A stretch of DNA of 64,000 bases from contig CAZTAO010000017.1 in the NCBI GenBank assembly GCA_964611645.1, forward strand, positions 22,176-86,175. The letters run 5' to 3'. The notes under the pieces were generated by a model that was not told the origin of the DNA, made no database searches, and worked only from the letters and a program-made list of their open reading frames with translations. The DNA comes from CAZTAO01 sp964611645 (lineage in GTDB: Bacteria; Armatimonadota; UBA5829). Below, one piece after another: positions 44,213 through 52,553 of the stretch. Position numbers and translations under genes: made by a program. Numbering within the stretch: position 1 is the first letter of the stretch; every line of letters begins with the position of its first letter.

Positions 44213-44258
44213 TTGACATCCGCGAATTTCGGCGTATACTGTTGTAGATCACTATAAC
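44213..44258 (+). promoter_or_regulatory. GntR-operon promoter with overlapping operator
   Basis: TTGACA (44213-44218) and TATACT (44235-44240) are separated by 16 bases. Immediately after lies GTTGTAG-ATCA-CTATAAC (44241-44258), an inverted repeat with one mismatch spanning the predicted RNA start. It is well placed for autorepression by the GntR/YtrA protein encoded 15 bases further on. Confidence 0.8.
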
Positions 44259-44272
44259 ACTAGGTTCGGGCC

Positions 44273-44686
44273 ATGATACTTCGAGTGAATACATCCAGTT
44301 CCATGCCGGTTTATGCTCAGGTGGTTGAGCAGATCAAGCGCGCTATTGCTACCGGCGTTATTCGGCCCTCCGATCCCCTGCCCTCTTTGCGGGAGACCGC
44401 CGTCAAGCTCAAGATCAACCCCCTCACCGTCGGCAAAGCGTACAAGCAATTGGAGAATGAGGGATTGATCGAGACACGGCATGGGCTGGGGAGTTTCGTG
44501 ACTGAGGGGGCTGTCAGTCTGACCTCCGACTTCCGGCGCGGGGCGTTGGAGGATGAGGCCGATTTGTTGATAGACGATGCCCGGCAGTTGGGCGTGGGCA
44601 TGGATGAGTTGAGACAGTTGTTGAACGATCGCATCAAAATGCTTGATGCTTCGGCAAGCTTTTTGCGCCGAAGCGACGGTGAATAG
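44273..44686 (+). CDS. GntR-family (YtrA subfamily) regulator
   Basis: This 137-residue protein has the YtrA winged-helix pattern (MPVYAQVVEQIKRAIATGVI, LPSLRETAVKLKINPLTVGK, GLIETRHGLGSFV) and a short C-terminal helical segment without a ligand-binding domain. It is the first gene of a YtrA-YtrB-type ABC exporter operon and probably represses it at the inverted repeat over the promoter. Its last codons (about DASASFLRRS) are read from a double-hairpin element also found at 24434-24501, so the C-terminus may have been replaced by insertion. Confidence 0.92.
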   Translation: MILRVNTSSSMPVYAQVVEQIKRAIATGVIRPSDPLPSLRETAVKLKINPLTVGKAYKQLENEGLIETRHGLGSFVTEGAVSLTSDFRRGALEDEADLLIDDARQLGVGMDELRQLLNDRIKMLDASASFLRRSDGE

Positions 44687-44724
44687 ACGGTAGGACGGCG
44701 TCGGGGGAAAGTGCAGCCCGACGC
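44648..44724. repeat. composite double-hairpin element, copy 2 (reverse orientation)
   Basis: Hairpin B has GCTTCGGC (44648-44655) with GCCGAAGC (44667-44674), and hairpin A has GCGTCGGG (44698-44705) with CCCGACGC (44717-44724). It is the reverse complement arrangement of 24434-24501. It overlaps the end of the GntR gene and reaches to about 33 bases before the ABC ATPase start. Confidence 0.75.
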
Positions 44725-44756
44725 ATAGGTGTATCACAGACTTGGAGGCGATGGGA

Positions 44757-45656
44757 ATGAGCGGTGAGAAAGTGTTGGCAATCGAGACCCGGGGACTGAC
44801 CAAGAAGTATGGCAAGAAGCTTGCAGTGAATGAGCTGGACATGCAGGTGCCAGTGGGGAGTGTGTTTGCGTTCCTTGGCAGAAATGGGGCGGGCAAGACT
44901 ACCACCATCCGAATCCTGCTGGACCTCTTGGACCGGACCCGCGGCGAGGCGAAGATACTGGGGATGGACTGCGTTCGGGACTCCCTGGCGATCAAGCGGC
45001 GGACGGGGTATGTGGCCGAGGGGCAGAGGATGTATGACTGGATGAAAGTGGATGAGATCATCTGGTTCTGCAAGGGCTTCTACTCCACCTGGGACGACGC
45101 GCTCGCCGAGCACCTGCGGGAGAAGCTGGAGCTTGACCCCAAGCAGAAGGTCGGCGCGCTCAGCCGTGGGATGCAGGGGAAACTGGCTCTGCTCTTGGCG
45201 ATGGCTTTCCGGCCCGACCTCCTTATCTTGGATGAACCCACAGCCGGCCTTGACGTGGTAGTGCGGCGCGACTTCCTGGAGGGGGTGATCGAGCTCATCC
45301 AGGAGGAGGGTCGGACGGTGTTCTTCTCGTCCCACCTGGTGCATGAGGTCGAGCGGGTGGCGGACTGGGTCGCCATCATCGACAAAGGTTCGCTGGTGTG
45401 GTGTTCCCCGCTGGATGAGCTCAAGGCCAAGGTAAAGCGGATAGTTCTGAGCTTCGACGAGCTTCCGGCAGCCCTGACCGGCGTGGACGGAGTAGTAAAC
45501 ACAGAGCGCAGTGGCAGGCAGATAGCCGCCATAGTAAACACCTACTCCGACCAAACCCTCGAAGCCGCCAAGTCCCTCAAGCCCACCGACATCCGGGTAG
45601 ACGACATGCCCCTGGAAGACATAATGGTAGCCCTGGTCGGCCCGGCGGAGAGTTAG
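44757..45656 (+). CDS. ABC transporter ATPase, YtrB-like
   Basis: This 299-residue ATPase has Walker A GRNGAGKTTT, a Q-loop region AEGQRMYDW, Walker B LLILDEPTAG and an H-loop SSHL. The signature reads LSRGMQGKLAL, the SRGM variant typical of YtrB/BcrA-type exporters. The ATG at 44757 has GGAGG eight bases upstream. It should energise the two permease pairs that follow, probably for antibiotic or cell-envelope-stress export, as in GntR-linked Ytr systems. The substrate is unknown. Confidence 0.93.
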   Translation: MSGEKVLAIETRGLTKKYGKKLAVNELDMQVPVGSVFAFLGRNGAGKTTTIRILLDLLDRTRGEAKILGMDCVRDSLAIKRRTGYVAEGQRMYDWMKVDEIIWFCKGFYSTWDDALAEHLREKLELDPKQKVGALSRGMQGKLALLLAMAFRPDLLILDEPTAGLDVVVRRDFLEGVIELIQEEGRTVFFSSHLVHEVERVADWVAIIDKGSLVWCSPLDELKAKVKRIVLSFDELPAALTGVDGVVNTERSGRQIAAIVNTYSDQTLEAAKSLKPTDIRVDDMPLEDIMVALVGPAES

Positions 45657-45658
45657 CA

Positions 45659-47029
45659 ATGGAAGTCCTTAAGAGGCTTTTGTATAAGGAGTTTAGGGAG
45701 AGTTGGGTGGTGGCGGTGGTGTTTCTCACTGCTCCGGCTTGGATCGTGCCGTTGGCCAAGTATCTGATGAAGCTGCCTGCGATGCACTTTCAGCCTGCTA
45801 GTGCGGTTACCGCGGCTCTGATTGGGGGGTGCGGGTTTGTGCTGGTTTGGGCGGCTACCAAGGGGAGGGACGCGGCTTCTCGGCAGAGCGACCCCATCAG
45901 CCCACTGCCTATCCGTCCGTGGGTAAGCTGGGCGGTGTTCACCGTTCTGCCCTCGGTCGTCGTGCTGCTCCTGGGTTCATGGGTGTACGGATGGCTGCAT
46001 GCGGCTTGGCCCTGGATGCATATCAGCCCATTCCCGTGCGGGTTGTGGCTGGCGGCAACCTTTGTGGTGGCGCTGGTGTCCGGCAGGCTGCTCTCTCGAT
46101 GGGTAGGGCCGGTGGTTGGGATGCTTGCGGCCGTCTATATATGGTCAACTCAACCTTCCTACCTGGACTTTGGGAGCTTCACCCGGGATCCCGGTCCAAG
46201 ATGGCTTAGCAGCCCCAACAACGCTCTGATCATAGCCGGCGCGGCATTGGCTCTGTCGGTTGTCGCGATCCTGTTGCGGAAGAAGAGCAGGCAGGTGCAG
46301 AACTCGGTGGCGATTGGCTGGGTTGTGGCTGTGCCGCTGGTGCTCGTTGCCATATCGCTGATCCCCGAGAAGCCGAGAATGCCAACGACGCGAACAGAGG
46401 TCATCAACGACATCTGCGTGCTCCGGCAGTCGTGGAACGACGCACCGAGTGGAATGGTCAGGTATAGAGCGGCCCTGGGAAGTGACCCACACAGCATCGA
46501 CCAACCGGGGCCGAACACGCGCGACCGGCTGTTTTGTGTCTACACCACTCCACTTGCTGCTCTGGACACTGAGCTTATCCTGTTGGAACCGCCGCGTCTC
46601 ATGGGGCGCAGCGGAAGGCTCCTGGCGTGGGACATCAGACGAGACTTAGTCCGGGAGGTGTGCAAGCTGCCGATGGCATTTCGAACACTCTCGTACTTCA
46701 TCGGCGCGAGCTTTCCCACTGCCCTGGGGAGACTCGAAGCTGAAGCCTCCATAAGTCCCGACTCAGATACTATGCTGGTGTATCTGCCGTCGGAAATCGG
46801 ACTAGACTCCGACGCCTGGCTTGTGGACTTGAAGACCGGAAACCACAAACTATGCCTAATGGGCTCTTCTCTGCGTTTGAGCGAAGTCGTTTGGACTGCC
46901 GATACCGTGATTATCTATGGCGACACCGGGGTGTACGGAATCGACAAGAGGACGGGGCTGGTGAAAAGGCTGATCCCAGGGCCGAAGGGTGGAAGACATG
47001 ATGCTGCGGCTGGTCAAGAAAGAGCTTAG
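45659..47029 (+). CDS. ABC-type permease with large non-membrane C-terminal domain (A1)
   Basis: This 456-residue protein has an N-terminal basic motif RLLYKEFRESW, about six membrane helices (about 15-245) and a soluble C-terminal domain of about 200 residues, strand-rich (LLAWDIRRDLVREVCKLP, ASISPDSDTMLVYLPSE). It starts three bases after the ATPase stop. The protein at 48389-49693 shares the same N-terminus and layout, so the pair arose by duplication. The C-terminal domain has PD40-like SPDSD wording and may form a propeller outside the membrane, which is unusual for this permease type. Confidence 0.75.
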   Translation: MEVLKRLLYKEFRESWVVAVVFLTAPAWIVPLAKYLMKLPAMHFQPASAVTAALIGGCGFVLVWAATKGRDAASRQSDPISPLPIRPWVSWAVFTVLPSVVVLLLGSWVYGWLHAAWPWMHISPFPCGLWLAATFVVALVSGRLLSRWVGPVVGMLAAVYIWSTQPSYLDFGSFTRDPGPRWLSSPNNALIIAGAALALSVVAILLRKKSRQVQNSVAIGWVVAVPLVLVAISLIPEKPRMPTTRTEVINDICVLRQSWNDAPSGMVRYRAALGSDPHSIDQPGPNTRDRLFCVYTTPLAALDTELILLEPPRLMGRSGRLLAWDIRRDLVREVCKLPMAFRTLSYFIGASFPTALGRLEAEASISPDSDTMLVYLPSEIGLDSDAWLVDLKTGNHKLCLMGSSLRLSEVVWTADTVIIYGDTGVYGIDKRTGLVKRLIPGPKGGRHDAAAGQERA

Positions 47030-48389
47030 GGAGAAGCAAGCGTGGGCCTGTTTGCTGATGGCGGTTGCGGTCGTGGGTGTGGCTTTTGATGACCTGAGCG
47101 GGATGTACCTCGGCCCGGAGTCGTTTACTCCCGGGTTCTCCTATGCGCTCCTCAGTCTGGTCGCGGTCCTCGCCGGGCTGAGCGGGATGTCCAGTGAACT
47201 CGCTGCTGGGCGCGCGGACTTCCTGTTTTCCAGGCCGATTTCGTGGAAGAGGCTGTTGGCGGCCAAGGCGATCTGTGCGTTGGTTGTAGTCTTCGGCGTG
47301 TCACTGGTCGGCGCGGCAGCCTGCGCCCTGTTCCTGCCGCACGACTACACCCAGGCTGTCGGGCTGGGACGGCTTGCGACGGGAACGATGTCGATATTTG
47401 CGGGGACTGCACTGGTGTGGATATGCGCGGCGGGATTCTCCTGCGTGCTGCCTGGAGTCTTCGGCAGCGGGGTCGTAGCTCTGGTAGTGGTGTTCACCAG
47501 CTTCTTTCTGGACTGGATATGGATGACAATCGGCTCATCGTCCAATGCCGACTCCATCTCCTCAACCTTTGTCTTCGCCGCTCCACTTGCCACTGCGGTC
47601 CTGCTGAGGTTCGGGGTGACTCTCCCCGCCAAGGAGCGCGCTAAGAGGTTTGCCTTGTTTATGGGTCCGGTGATGGTGGCTGCGGCGGTGGTGTCGGCAA
47701 TTATGGCGCCGGCCAAGCCAGCACCGGCCAGAGCGCTGGATGACTCGAAGCCGATGGCAACCTGGAGCAGCCATCCGAGCATAAGTTTCGGCTATTCAGA
47801 GGGGCCTGACGAGTATCTGGTCAGTCCGGATGGCAGCCACGTCCTTATCCAGCACAGGCTTGCGCCCCCAGGGGATGTGAACAGCCCGATGTATCGTCTG
47901 GGAAGCATGGAACGAGGTCCACAGAAGACAAAGGTTGCGGTCAGACTGGTGCGGCTTCGCGATGGCGTCTCGGCTGAATTGTCCCCCGCTGCCTTGGAGT
48001 TCCTTGGATCAAGCGATTGGCTCGGACCGGACACATTGCTCCACCCCACGGACAGTGGCCTGGAATCGGTCAGGCTAATCGGCCCGGACAAGCTTGAGCG
48101 AAAGCGGCTGCCGGTAAGTCTGCCGTCCGGCCAGACCATTTACGGAATAACCCGATTGCCCAGCGGGACCAGATTTGTGGCGTCGTATCTGACTGTGCCC
48201 TATGAGAAGACCAAGAAGTTGGTTAGGTGGATCATCGAACCATCCACCGGCAGATTGTCGCCTATCGAGAGCGCGGCATCCTGGGTCTCAGCCAAAGATC
48301 TGGAGTGGGCCCGAAAAGGACGAGGAGGAGCCTGGACCCCGACAAGGACATACTACCCGCCCAGGAAACGGCTCAAGGGAGGACAATGA
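46998..48389 (+). CDS. ABC-type permease with large non-membrane C-terminal domain (B1)
   Basis: This 463-residue protein has an N-terminal VKKELREKQAWACLLM, about six membrane helices (about 10-240), SAELAAGRADFLFSRPISWKRLL-like ABC2 wording and a soluble C-terminus (YLVSPDGSHVLIQHRLA). It overlaps the end of A1 by about 30 bases. It matches the protein at 49690-51159 in layout and motif (ELAAGRADFLFSRPISWK vs ELSRGRADFLMSRPVSWK). A and B types probably form heterodimeric channels driven by the YtrB-like ATPase. Confidence 0.75.
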   Translation: MMLRLVKKELREKQAWACLLMAVAVVGVAFDDLSGMYLGPESFTPGFSYALLSLVAVLAGLSGMSSELAAGRADFLFSRPISWKRLLAAKAICALVVVFGVSLVGAAACALFLPHDYTQAVGLGRLATGTMSIFAGTALVWICAAGFSCVLPGVFGSGVVALVVVFTSFFLDWIWMTIGSSSNADSISSTFVFAAPLATAVLLRFGVTLPAKERAKRFALFMGPVMVAAAVVSAIMAPAKPAPARALDDSKPMATWSSHPSISFGYSEGPDEYLVSPDGSHVLIQHRLAPPGDVNSPMYRLGSMERGPQKTKVAVRLVRLRDGVSAELSPAALEFLGSSDWLGPDTLLHPTDSGLESVRLIGPDKLERKRLPVSLPSGQTIYGITRLPSGTRFVASYLTVPYEKTKKLVRWIIEPSTGRLSPIESAASWVSAKDLEWARKGRGGAWTPTRTYYPPRKRLKGGQ

Positions 48390-49693
48390 TGACCAATTCT
48401 GAAACCATCAAGCGCCTTCTCTACAAGGAGTTTCGGGAGAGTTGGCTTATCGTATTCACCTTGTTTGTGCTGCCGGCGGTGGCGATTTCGATGGACCGGA
48501 CCGGGCGGAGGTCGGAGTTTGTGGACGGGTTGGTGATGTTCACCTCGTTCCTGCTGCCGGTGCTGATGGTGGCTTGGGCGGTGGGCAAGAGCGATGTGAA
48601 GAACGGTGGGGCAAAGGCATTCTCTGGCGGGCTGCCTGTGAACCCGATGCTCGAATGGTTCACCACAACTGTGCTGCCGCTTGCAGTTGTCTTCCCGCTG
48701 GGGATGTGGGCGGCATGGTGGTTTTCGCTGACATCGGTATCCCCCGACCAAACGCAAGTGCTCAACGGCGGCCTGCTCTTCACTGCCATGTTCACTGCGG
48801 CGCTGGTGGCAGCCAGACTGACCTCTATCTGGGTAGGCCTGGGCGCGGCGCTTCTGACCCTTGGGTTCCTCGGGGCCGGCTCGAACGATGGGGACTTGTC
48901 AACGAAACTCTGCCTGGGAGTCATCGCGACTGCGCTTGTGCTTAGCCTGATCAGCGTGCTCGCCCGGAAGAAGACCCCAAAGGTGCGGGCGGTATGGTCG
49001 GGGGCTTGGCTGGTGCTGGTTGCGGGTTTTGTGGTGGCGGTCAACTGGCAACCACTCGGCAGCCGTCCGGATCACTCTCCATACAGCCGCTACTTCAGGG
49101 TCAACAACAGCTTTCTCGTGCAGATCGAGGAACATGCACAGCCGGGGGGCCAATCAAAGTTCACTGCCCATTACGGCGGCCCGCCTGGCTTCCCGGCTCC
49201 GGGCGCGCCAGTGACGAGAGTGCGCGAGTTCCCTGCAGGGTCCACGGTCGTATCATCGCGGCAGAAGGCGCTGTACGTTCTCGCACCCCCGGAGGTGATG
49301 ACCAGACGCGCGCACCTGTTGGCCTGGGATATGGCAGACGACTCCGTGCGGGAGATATGTTCCATCCCCACAGGCGGCTACAGTTTCGGCTATGGCAGCG
49401 GAGCCTACATCAGCAGCGACGGAACCCAGATGCTGCTTCACCTGCCCACTCTGCTGGGAGCAGGCGTAAGGGGGATTGGCTCGTACCCGGAACTTACCGC
49501 GATATGGCTGGTCGACATCGATTCCGGCAAAGCGCGGCTGTGCGCGGCAAGCTCAGCCTTCGATGTAATGTCCGTGGGGTGGACCCCGAAGCATGCGACC
49601 TTGGGAAGCAGCAGCGGAGTTCGAGCGGTTGACCGACGCACAGGTCGGATGTCCAAGATCGAATTGCCGCGCCAGGAGGTAAACAAGCGATGA
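48389..49693 (+). CDS. ABC-type permease with large non-membrane C-terminal domain (A2)
   Basis: This 434-residue protein is a paralogue of A1, with RLLYKEFRESWLIVFTLF at the N-terminus, about six membrane helices (about 18-225) and a strand-rich C-terminal domain (SSDGTQMLLHLPTLL, AIWLVDIDSGKARLC). The ATG at 48389 has GGAGG six bases upstream and lies directly at the stop of B1; an in-frame ATG at 48386 is also possible. It belongs to the same operon as the ATPase. Confidence 0.75.
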   Translation: MTNSETIKRLLYKEFRESWLIVFTLFVLPAVAISMDRTGRRSEFVDGLVMFTSFLLPVLMVAWAVGKSDVKNGGAKAFSGGLPVNPMLEWFTTTVLPLAVVFPLGMWAAWWFSLTSVSPDQTQVLNGGLLFTAMFTAALVAARLTSIWVGLGAALLTLGFLGAGSNDGDLSTKLCLGVIATALVLSLISVLARKKTPKVRAVWSGAWLVLVAGFVVAVNWQPLGSRPDHSPYSRYFRVNNSFLVQIEEHAQPGGQSKFTAHYGGPPGFPAPGAPVTRVREFPAGSTVVSSRQKALYVLAPPEVMTRRAHLLAWDMADDSVREICSIPTGGYSFGYGSGAYISSDGTQMLLHLPTLLGAGVRGIGSYPELTAIWLVDIDSGKARLCAASSAFDVMSVGWTPKHATLGSSSGVRAVDRRTGRMSKIELPRQEVNKR

Positions 49694-51159
49694 TGAGAAG
49701 ACTGCTGACCAAGGAACTGAAAGAGAAGCGCACGTGGATAGCTCTTCTCCTGGTGGTGCTTTGCGCGGGCACATTCCTCGGCATGTATGCCCTGCTATTC
49801 GCCGGGTGGGTAGGCTGGCGGATGTGGCAAGAGCAAGCGATGATGCCATTCATCTTCATCGGCCTGATCGCCGGGCTTGCGGCGTATTCCTCGGAGCTGT
49901 CACGCGGCCGCGCCGACTTTCTTATGTCCAGGCCGGTCTCGTGGAAGAAGCTGCTTGCCGCCAAAGTCATTGCCGGGGTTATAGGGGTTGCCGCAGCCGC
50001 TGCGCTCGCTGGGTTGGCTTACTGGCTGTCCCTGCCGCCGGAATTCAGGGCCGCTGTTCCACTGACCCGCATAGGTGCGGGCGTGGTCTTCCTGACTGTC
50101 TACTGCTCCATAGGCTACCTTGCGGGGATGGTATTCTCAAACGTCCTGCCAGGCGTGTTCGGCAGCGCTCTTGTTCTGGCCCTGGTCTACTTCTGCGGTA
50201 TATCGACAGTCATGTCGTTCGACATCCACAAGGCGAAGACCCTTTTCTGGCCGGGGCTTGCGTGGCTGATCGCTCCGCTCGCGGCAACTCTGGTCATCGC
50301 GAGGTTCGGGGTGACCCTGCAGCCGATGGAGCGGCTGCGTAGGTATGGACTCGCGTGCCTGATTGTAGCGGCGGTCATCGCTCCCCTGGGCTTCCTCATA
50401 AGCTGGCCCCATGAGCAGAAGGACAGCTACGGCGACAGCATGTGGTTCAGTTCCCAGATGTGGGAGGATATCCAGCGGCAATTCGCAGACCGCGTGTTCC
50501 CGTCCGACCAGGTAGAGCCGATATACGAACAGTACTTCTACGACTGCCGCGTCAGCCCGGACGGGAGCTACGCTGTATATCGGCAATCGTCGATGGAAAA
50601 CGGGATGGTGATCATCAACCTGACCACGGGGAAAGCGTCCGGAACAGAGGCTGGCCTGTGGAAGCGCGACTCGCATGGCTCCAATATGAGCCGATGGCTG
50701 TCCGGAAATACACTCATGCTCCCTCTGAAGAACCAGATCTGTATCGCTACGGTGGATGAACGTGTGAACATTCGAGAGCGCATGATACCAATCGACGTTC
50801 CCAAGGGGCAGGTGATTGGAGCAGTGTGGCTCTCTCCGGACAAGCAACTCGCGCTGCTAAGAACAACGCAGGATCCTGCTTCTACGGTGCCCGGGCCGCC
50901 CACTTCAACCACACCGCAAGAGCGAGTCAGAACCGCGTATGTGCTAGTGAATCTTGTCTCAGGCCGTAGTGAGAGTATGCCTGTGACGCTCGTCACAAGA
51001 GCTGGCGGACGCTCCTACCTGAAGCTCGGAGTCCCGCCCAGGAGCAAGTGGTTCACCCGTAGCCAACTCGGCTGGGCAGTCTGGACATCGGAGTCAAGAG
51101 CTGAGTTTTGTGCTTACGGCGATGTGGTAAGGATGGCACCGCCCAGAACGACACCGTAG
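49690..51159 (+). CDS. ABC-type permease with large non-membrane C-terminal domain (B2)
   Basis: This 489-residue protein is a paralogue of B1. It has an N-terminal LLTKELKEKRTWIALLLV, about six membrane helices (about 15-240), the ABC2-type ELSRGRADFLMSRPVSWKKL, and a soluble C-terminal domain with blade-like RVSPDGSYAVYRQSSMENG and WLSPDKQLALLRTT. Its ATG overlaps the stop of A2 by four bases, with AGGAGG upstream. It is the last gene of the exporter operon and converges with the DUF2156 gene. Confidence 0.75.
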   Translation: MMRRLLTKELKEKRTWIALLLVVLCAGTFLGMYALLFAGWVGWRMWQEQAMMPFIFIGLIAGLAAYSSELSRGRADFLMSRPVSWKKLLAAKVIAGVIGVAAAAALAGLAYWLSLPPEFRAAVPLTRIGAGVVFLTVYCSIGYLAGMVFSNVLPGVFGSALVLALVYFCGISTVMSFDIHKAKTLFWPGLAWLIAPLAATLVIARFGVTLQPMERLRRYGLACLIVAAVIAPLGFLISWPHEQKDSYGDSMWFSSQMWEDIQRQFADRVFPSDQVEPIYEQYFYDCRVSPDGSYAVYRQSSMENGMVIINLTTGKASGTEAGLWKRDSHGSNMSRWLSGNTLMLPLKNQICIATVDERVNIRERMIPIDVPKGQVIGAVWLSPDKQLALLRTTQDPASTVPGPPTSTTPQERVRTAYVLVNLVSGRSESMPVTLVTRAGGRSYLKLGVPPRSKWFTRSQLGWAVWTSESRAEFCAYGDVVRMAPPRTTP

Positions 51160-51160
51160 C

Positions 51161-52054
51161 CTACACCCTCTCCAACCGATAGGTCTCCACAATCCTCTCC
51201 GGTTGGTAGGAGAGTTTGGCTTTGCGCATTCCGGGGATTCCCAGGTCTTGTTCGCGGTTGACGTATGTGTAGTTGGCGGCTTCGTGGATGCAGAACTCGT
51301 TGTTGATAAGCTGGTAGATGCCGCGCACCTTGGAGTCGGCTTTTTCCACATGGACAACCAGCGTGTCGGGGTTCAGGGCTTCGCCGATGGAGAATGCGAC
51401 TATCTTGCCCTCTATCACGATCGCCCCGCCAACAATGCCCAGCTCTTCAAAATGCGATAGCATCTGGTATACAGCGCAGCGCTCGCGGGACAGGCCCTCG
51501 TCCTCATCGCAAGTCCGCTCCTCGCACCACTCTTCCGCGAAGCCATGGCAACCCATCACGTTCTCCGCGCACAGTTCCTGATAGTCATAGCTGGTCTGTG
51601 CTCTGAGGCCGTTCACAAAGTTGCGCTTGGCATCGAACTTGCGGCCCGGAAGGTCGATGAGGTCGGACGCGAGGTAGACATAGTCGGAGTTGTCGCGGTC
51701 AAGCTCTACCTTGAATGCCGGGCTGCCGAAGAACTGCTCGGCTGTGCCCCGACTCAGGTAGCCGAACCTGATGCCCGGGTCCCTGCTCACGATCTCGCCG
51801 ATCACAGCCACGGGGTCCGCCGCGCCGATTGGCTCAAGGCACAGGGTCGGGGCCTTCTCGTGGTAAGTGACCACCAAAGCATCCATCAGCCTGGACACGC
51901 GGGCCTTGTGGACCTCTCGCCAGGCGAATATGTTGGTGAAGTTATAAGCCGATATCTCCGGCCTCATTCGAGCCAGCGCCTCGTCGAACAAAGGCTTGTC
52001 CGAAAGCGCTATCTCGCGATACTGGGGGAACTCGGGTACTGCATTGAAATCCAT
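51161..52054 (-). CDS. DUF2156 (phosphatidylglycerol lysyltransferase C-terminal domain) protein
   Basis: This 297-residue soluble protein has the tandem GNAT-like layout of DUF2156 proteins (MRPEISAYNFTNIFAWRE, RKFDAKRNFVNGLRAQ, YTYVNREQDLGIPGMRKAKLSYQP). The family is the cytosolic catalytic part of aminoacyl-phosphatidylglycerol synthases such as MprF; this one lacks the membrane domain. It may use an aminoacyl-tRNA donor on an unknown acceptor. The ATG start at 52054 is the natural family N-terminus. The gene stands alone between the exporter operon and the hspR gene on the same strand. Confidence 0.85.
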   Translation of the reverse strand: MDFNAVPEFPQYREIALSDKPLFDEALARMRPEISAYNFTNIFAWREVHKARVSRLMDALVVTYHEKAPTLCLEPIGAADPVAVIGEIVSRDPGIRFGYLSRGTAEQFFGSPAFKVELDRDNSDYVYLASDLIDLPGRKFDAKRNFVNGLRAQTSYDYQELCAENVMGCHGFAEEWCEERTCDEDEGLSRERCAVYQMLSHFEELGIVGGAIVIEGKIVAFSIGEALNPDTLVVHVEKADSKVRGIYQLINNEFCIHEAANYTYVNREQDLGIPGMRKAKLSYQPERIVETYRLERV

Positions 52055-52162
52055 ATTGCTGCTTTCACCTTCAAAAGGAAACTACGCGGAACTCGAGACA
52101 GATGGTAGACACGACATACAGGACGACAGTCACCTTCGGGAAATAGGGCTATTGTTGCGGTA

Positions 52163-52507
52163 CTACGCGCCCATCTCGTCCAGCCGCCGGGACTGCTCTA
52201 TCAGGATGCGGCGCATCCGCTCCATCTCGATGTCAGCGTCTTCTCTCATCTTCTGCATCTTGTCCAACAGATCAAGGATAATCTCGACCCCGGCCAGGTT
52301 CACTCCCATGTCCTGGGTCAGCCTCTGGATCTGCCGCAGCCGCTCAATGTCGGCCTGGGAATATACGCGGTTCTTCGCGCCGATCCTGCTGGGCGCGACA
52401 AGGCCAAGCCTCTCATAGAGTCTCAGCGTCTGCGGATGCATTTCGCACAGCCTCGCCGCAACTCCTATCATAAAGAGCGGTTCTTCTCTCTCACTTCCAA
52501 CTCTCAT
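52163..52507 (-). CDS. hspR: MerR-family heat-shock repressor HspR
   Basis: This 114-residue protein has the MerR-type helix-turn-helix typical of HspR (MIGVAARLCEMHPQTLRLYERLGL, then GAKNRVYSQADIERL) and a C-terminal coiled coil (about 80-112). HspR represses dnaK operons through HAIR sites with DnaK as co-repressor. It is the last gene of the dnaK-cbpA-hspR cluster, 46 bases after the cbpA stop, and a HAIR-like site overlaps the dnaK promoter. This supports autoregulation. Confidence 0.95.
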   Translation of the reverse strand: MRVGSEREEPLFMIGVAARLCEMHPQTLRLYERLGLVAPSRIGAKNRVYSQADIERLRQIQRLTQDMGVNLAGVEIILDLLDKMQKMREDADIEMERMRRILIEQSRRLDEMGA

Positions 52508-52553
52508 AACTACCTCGCCTCCGGAACACTAACGGCCAAGCGGCCCCAATAGG

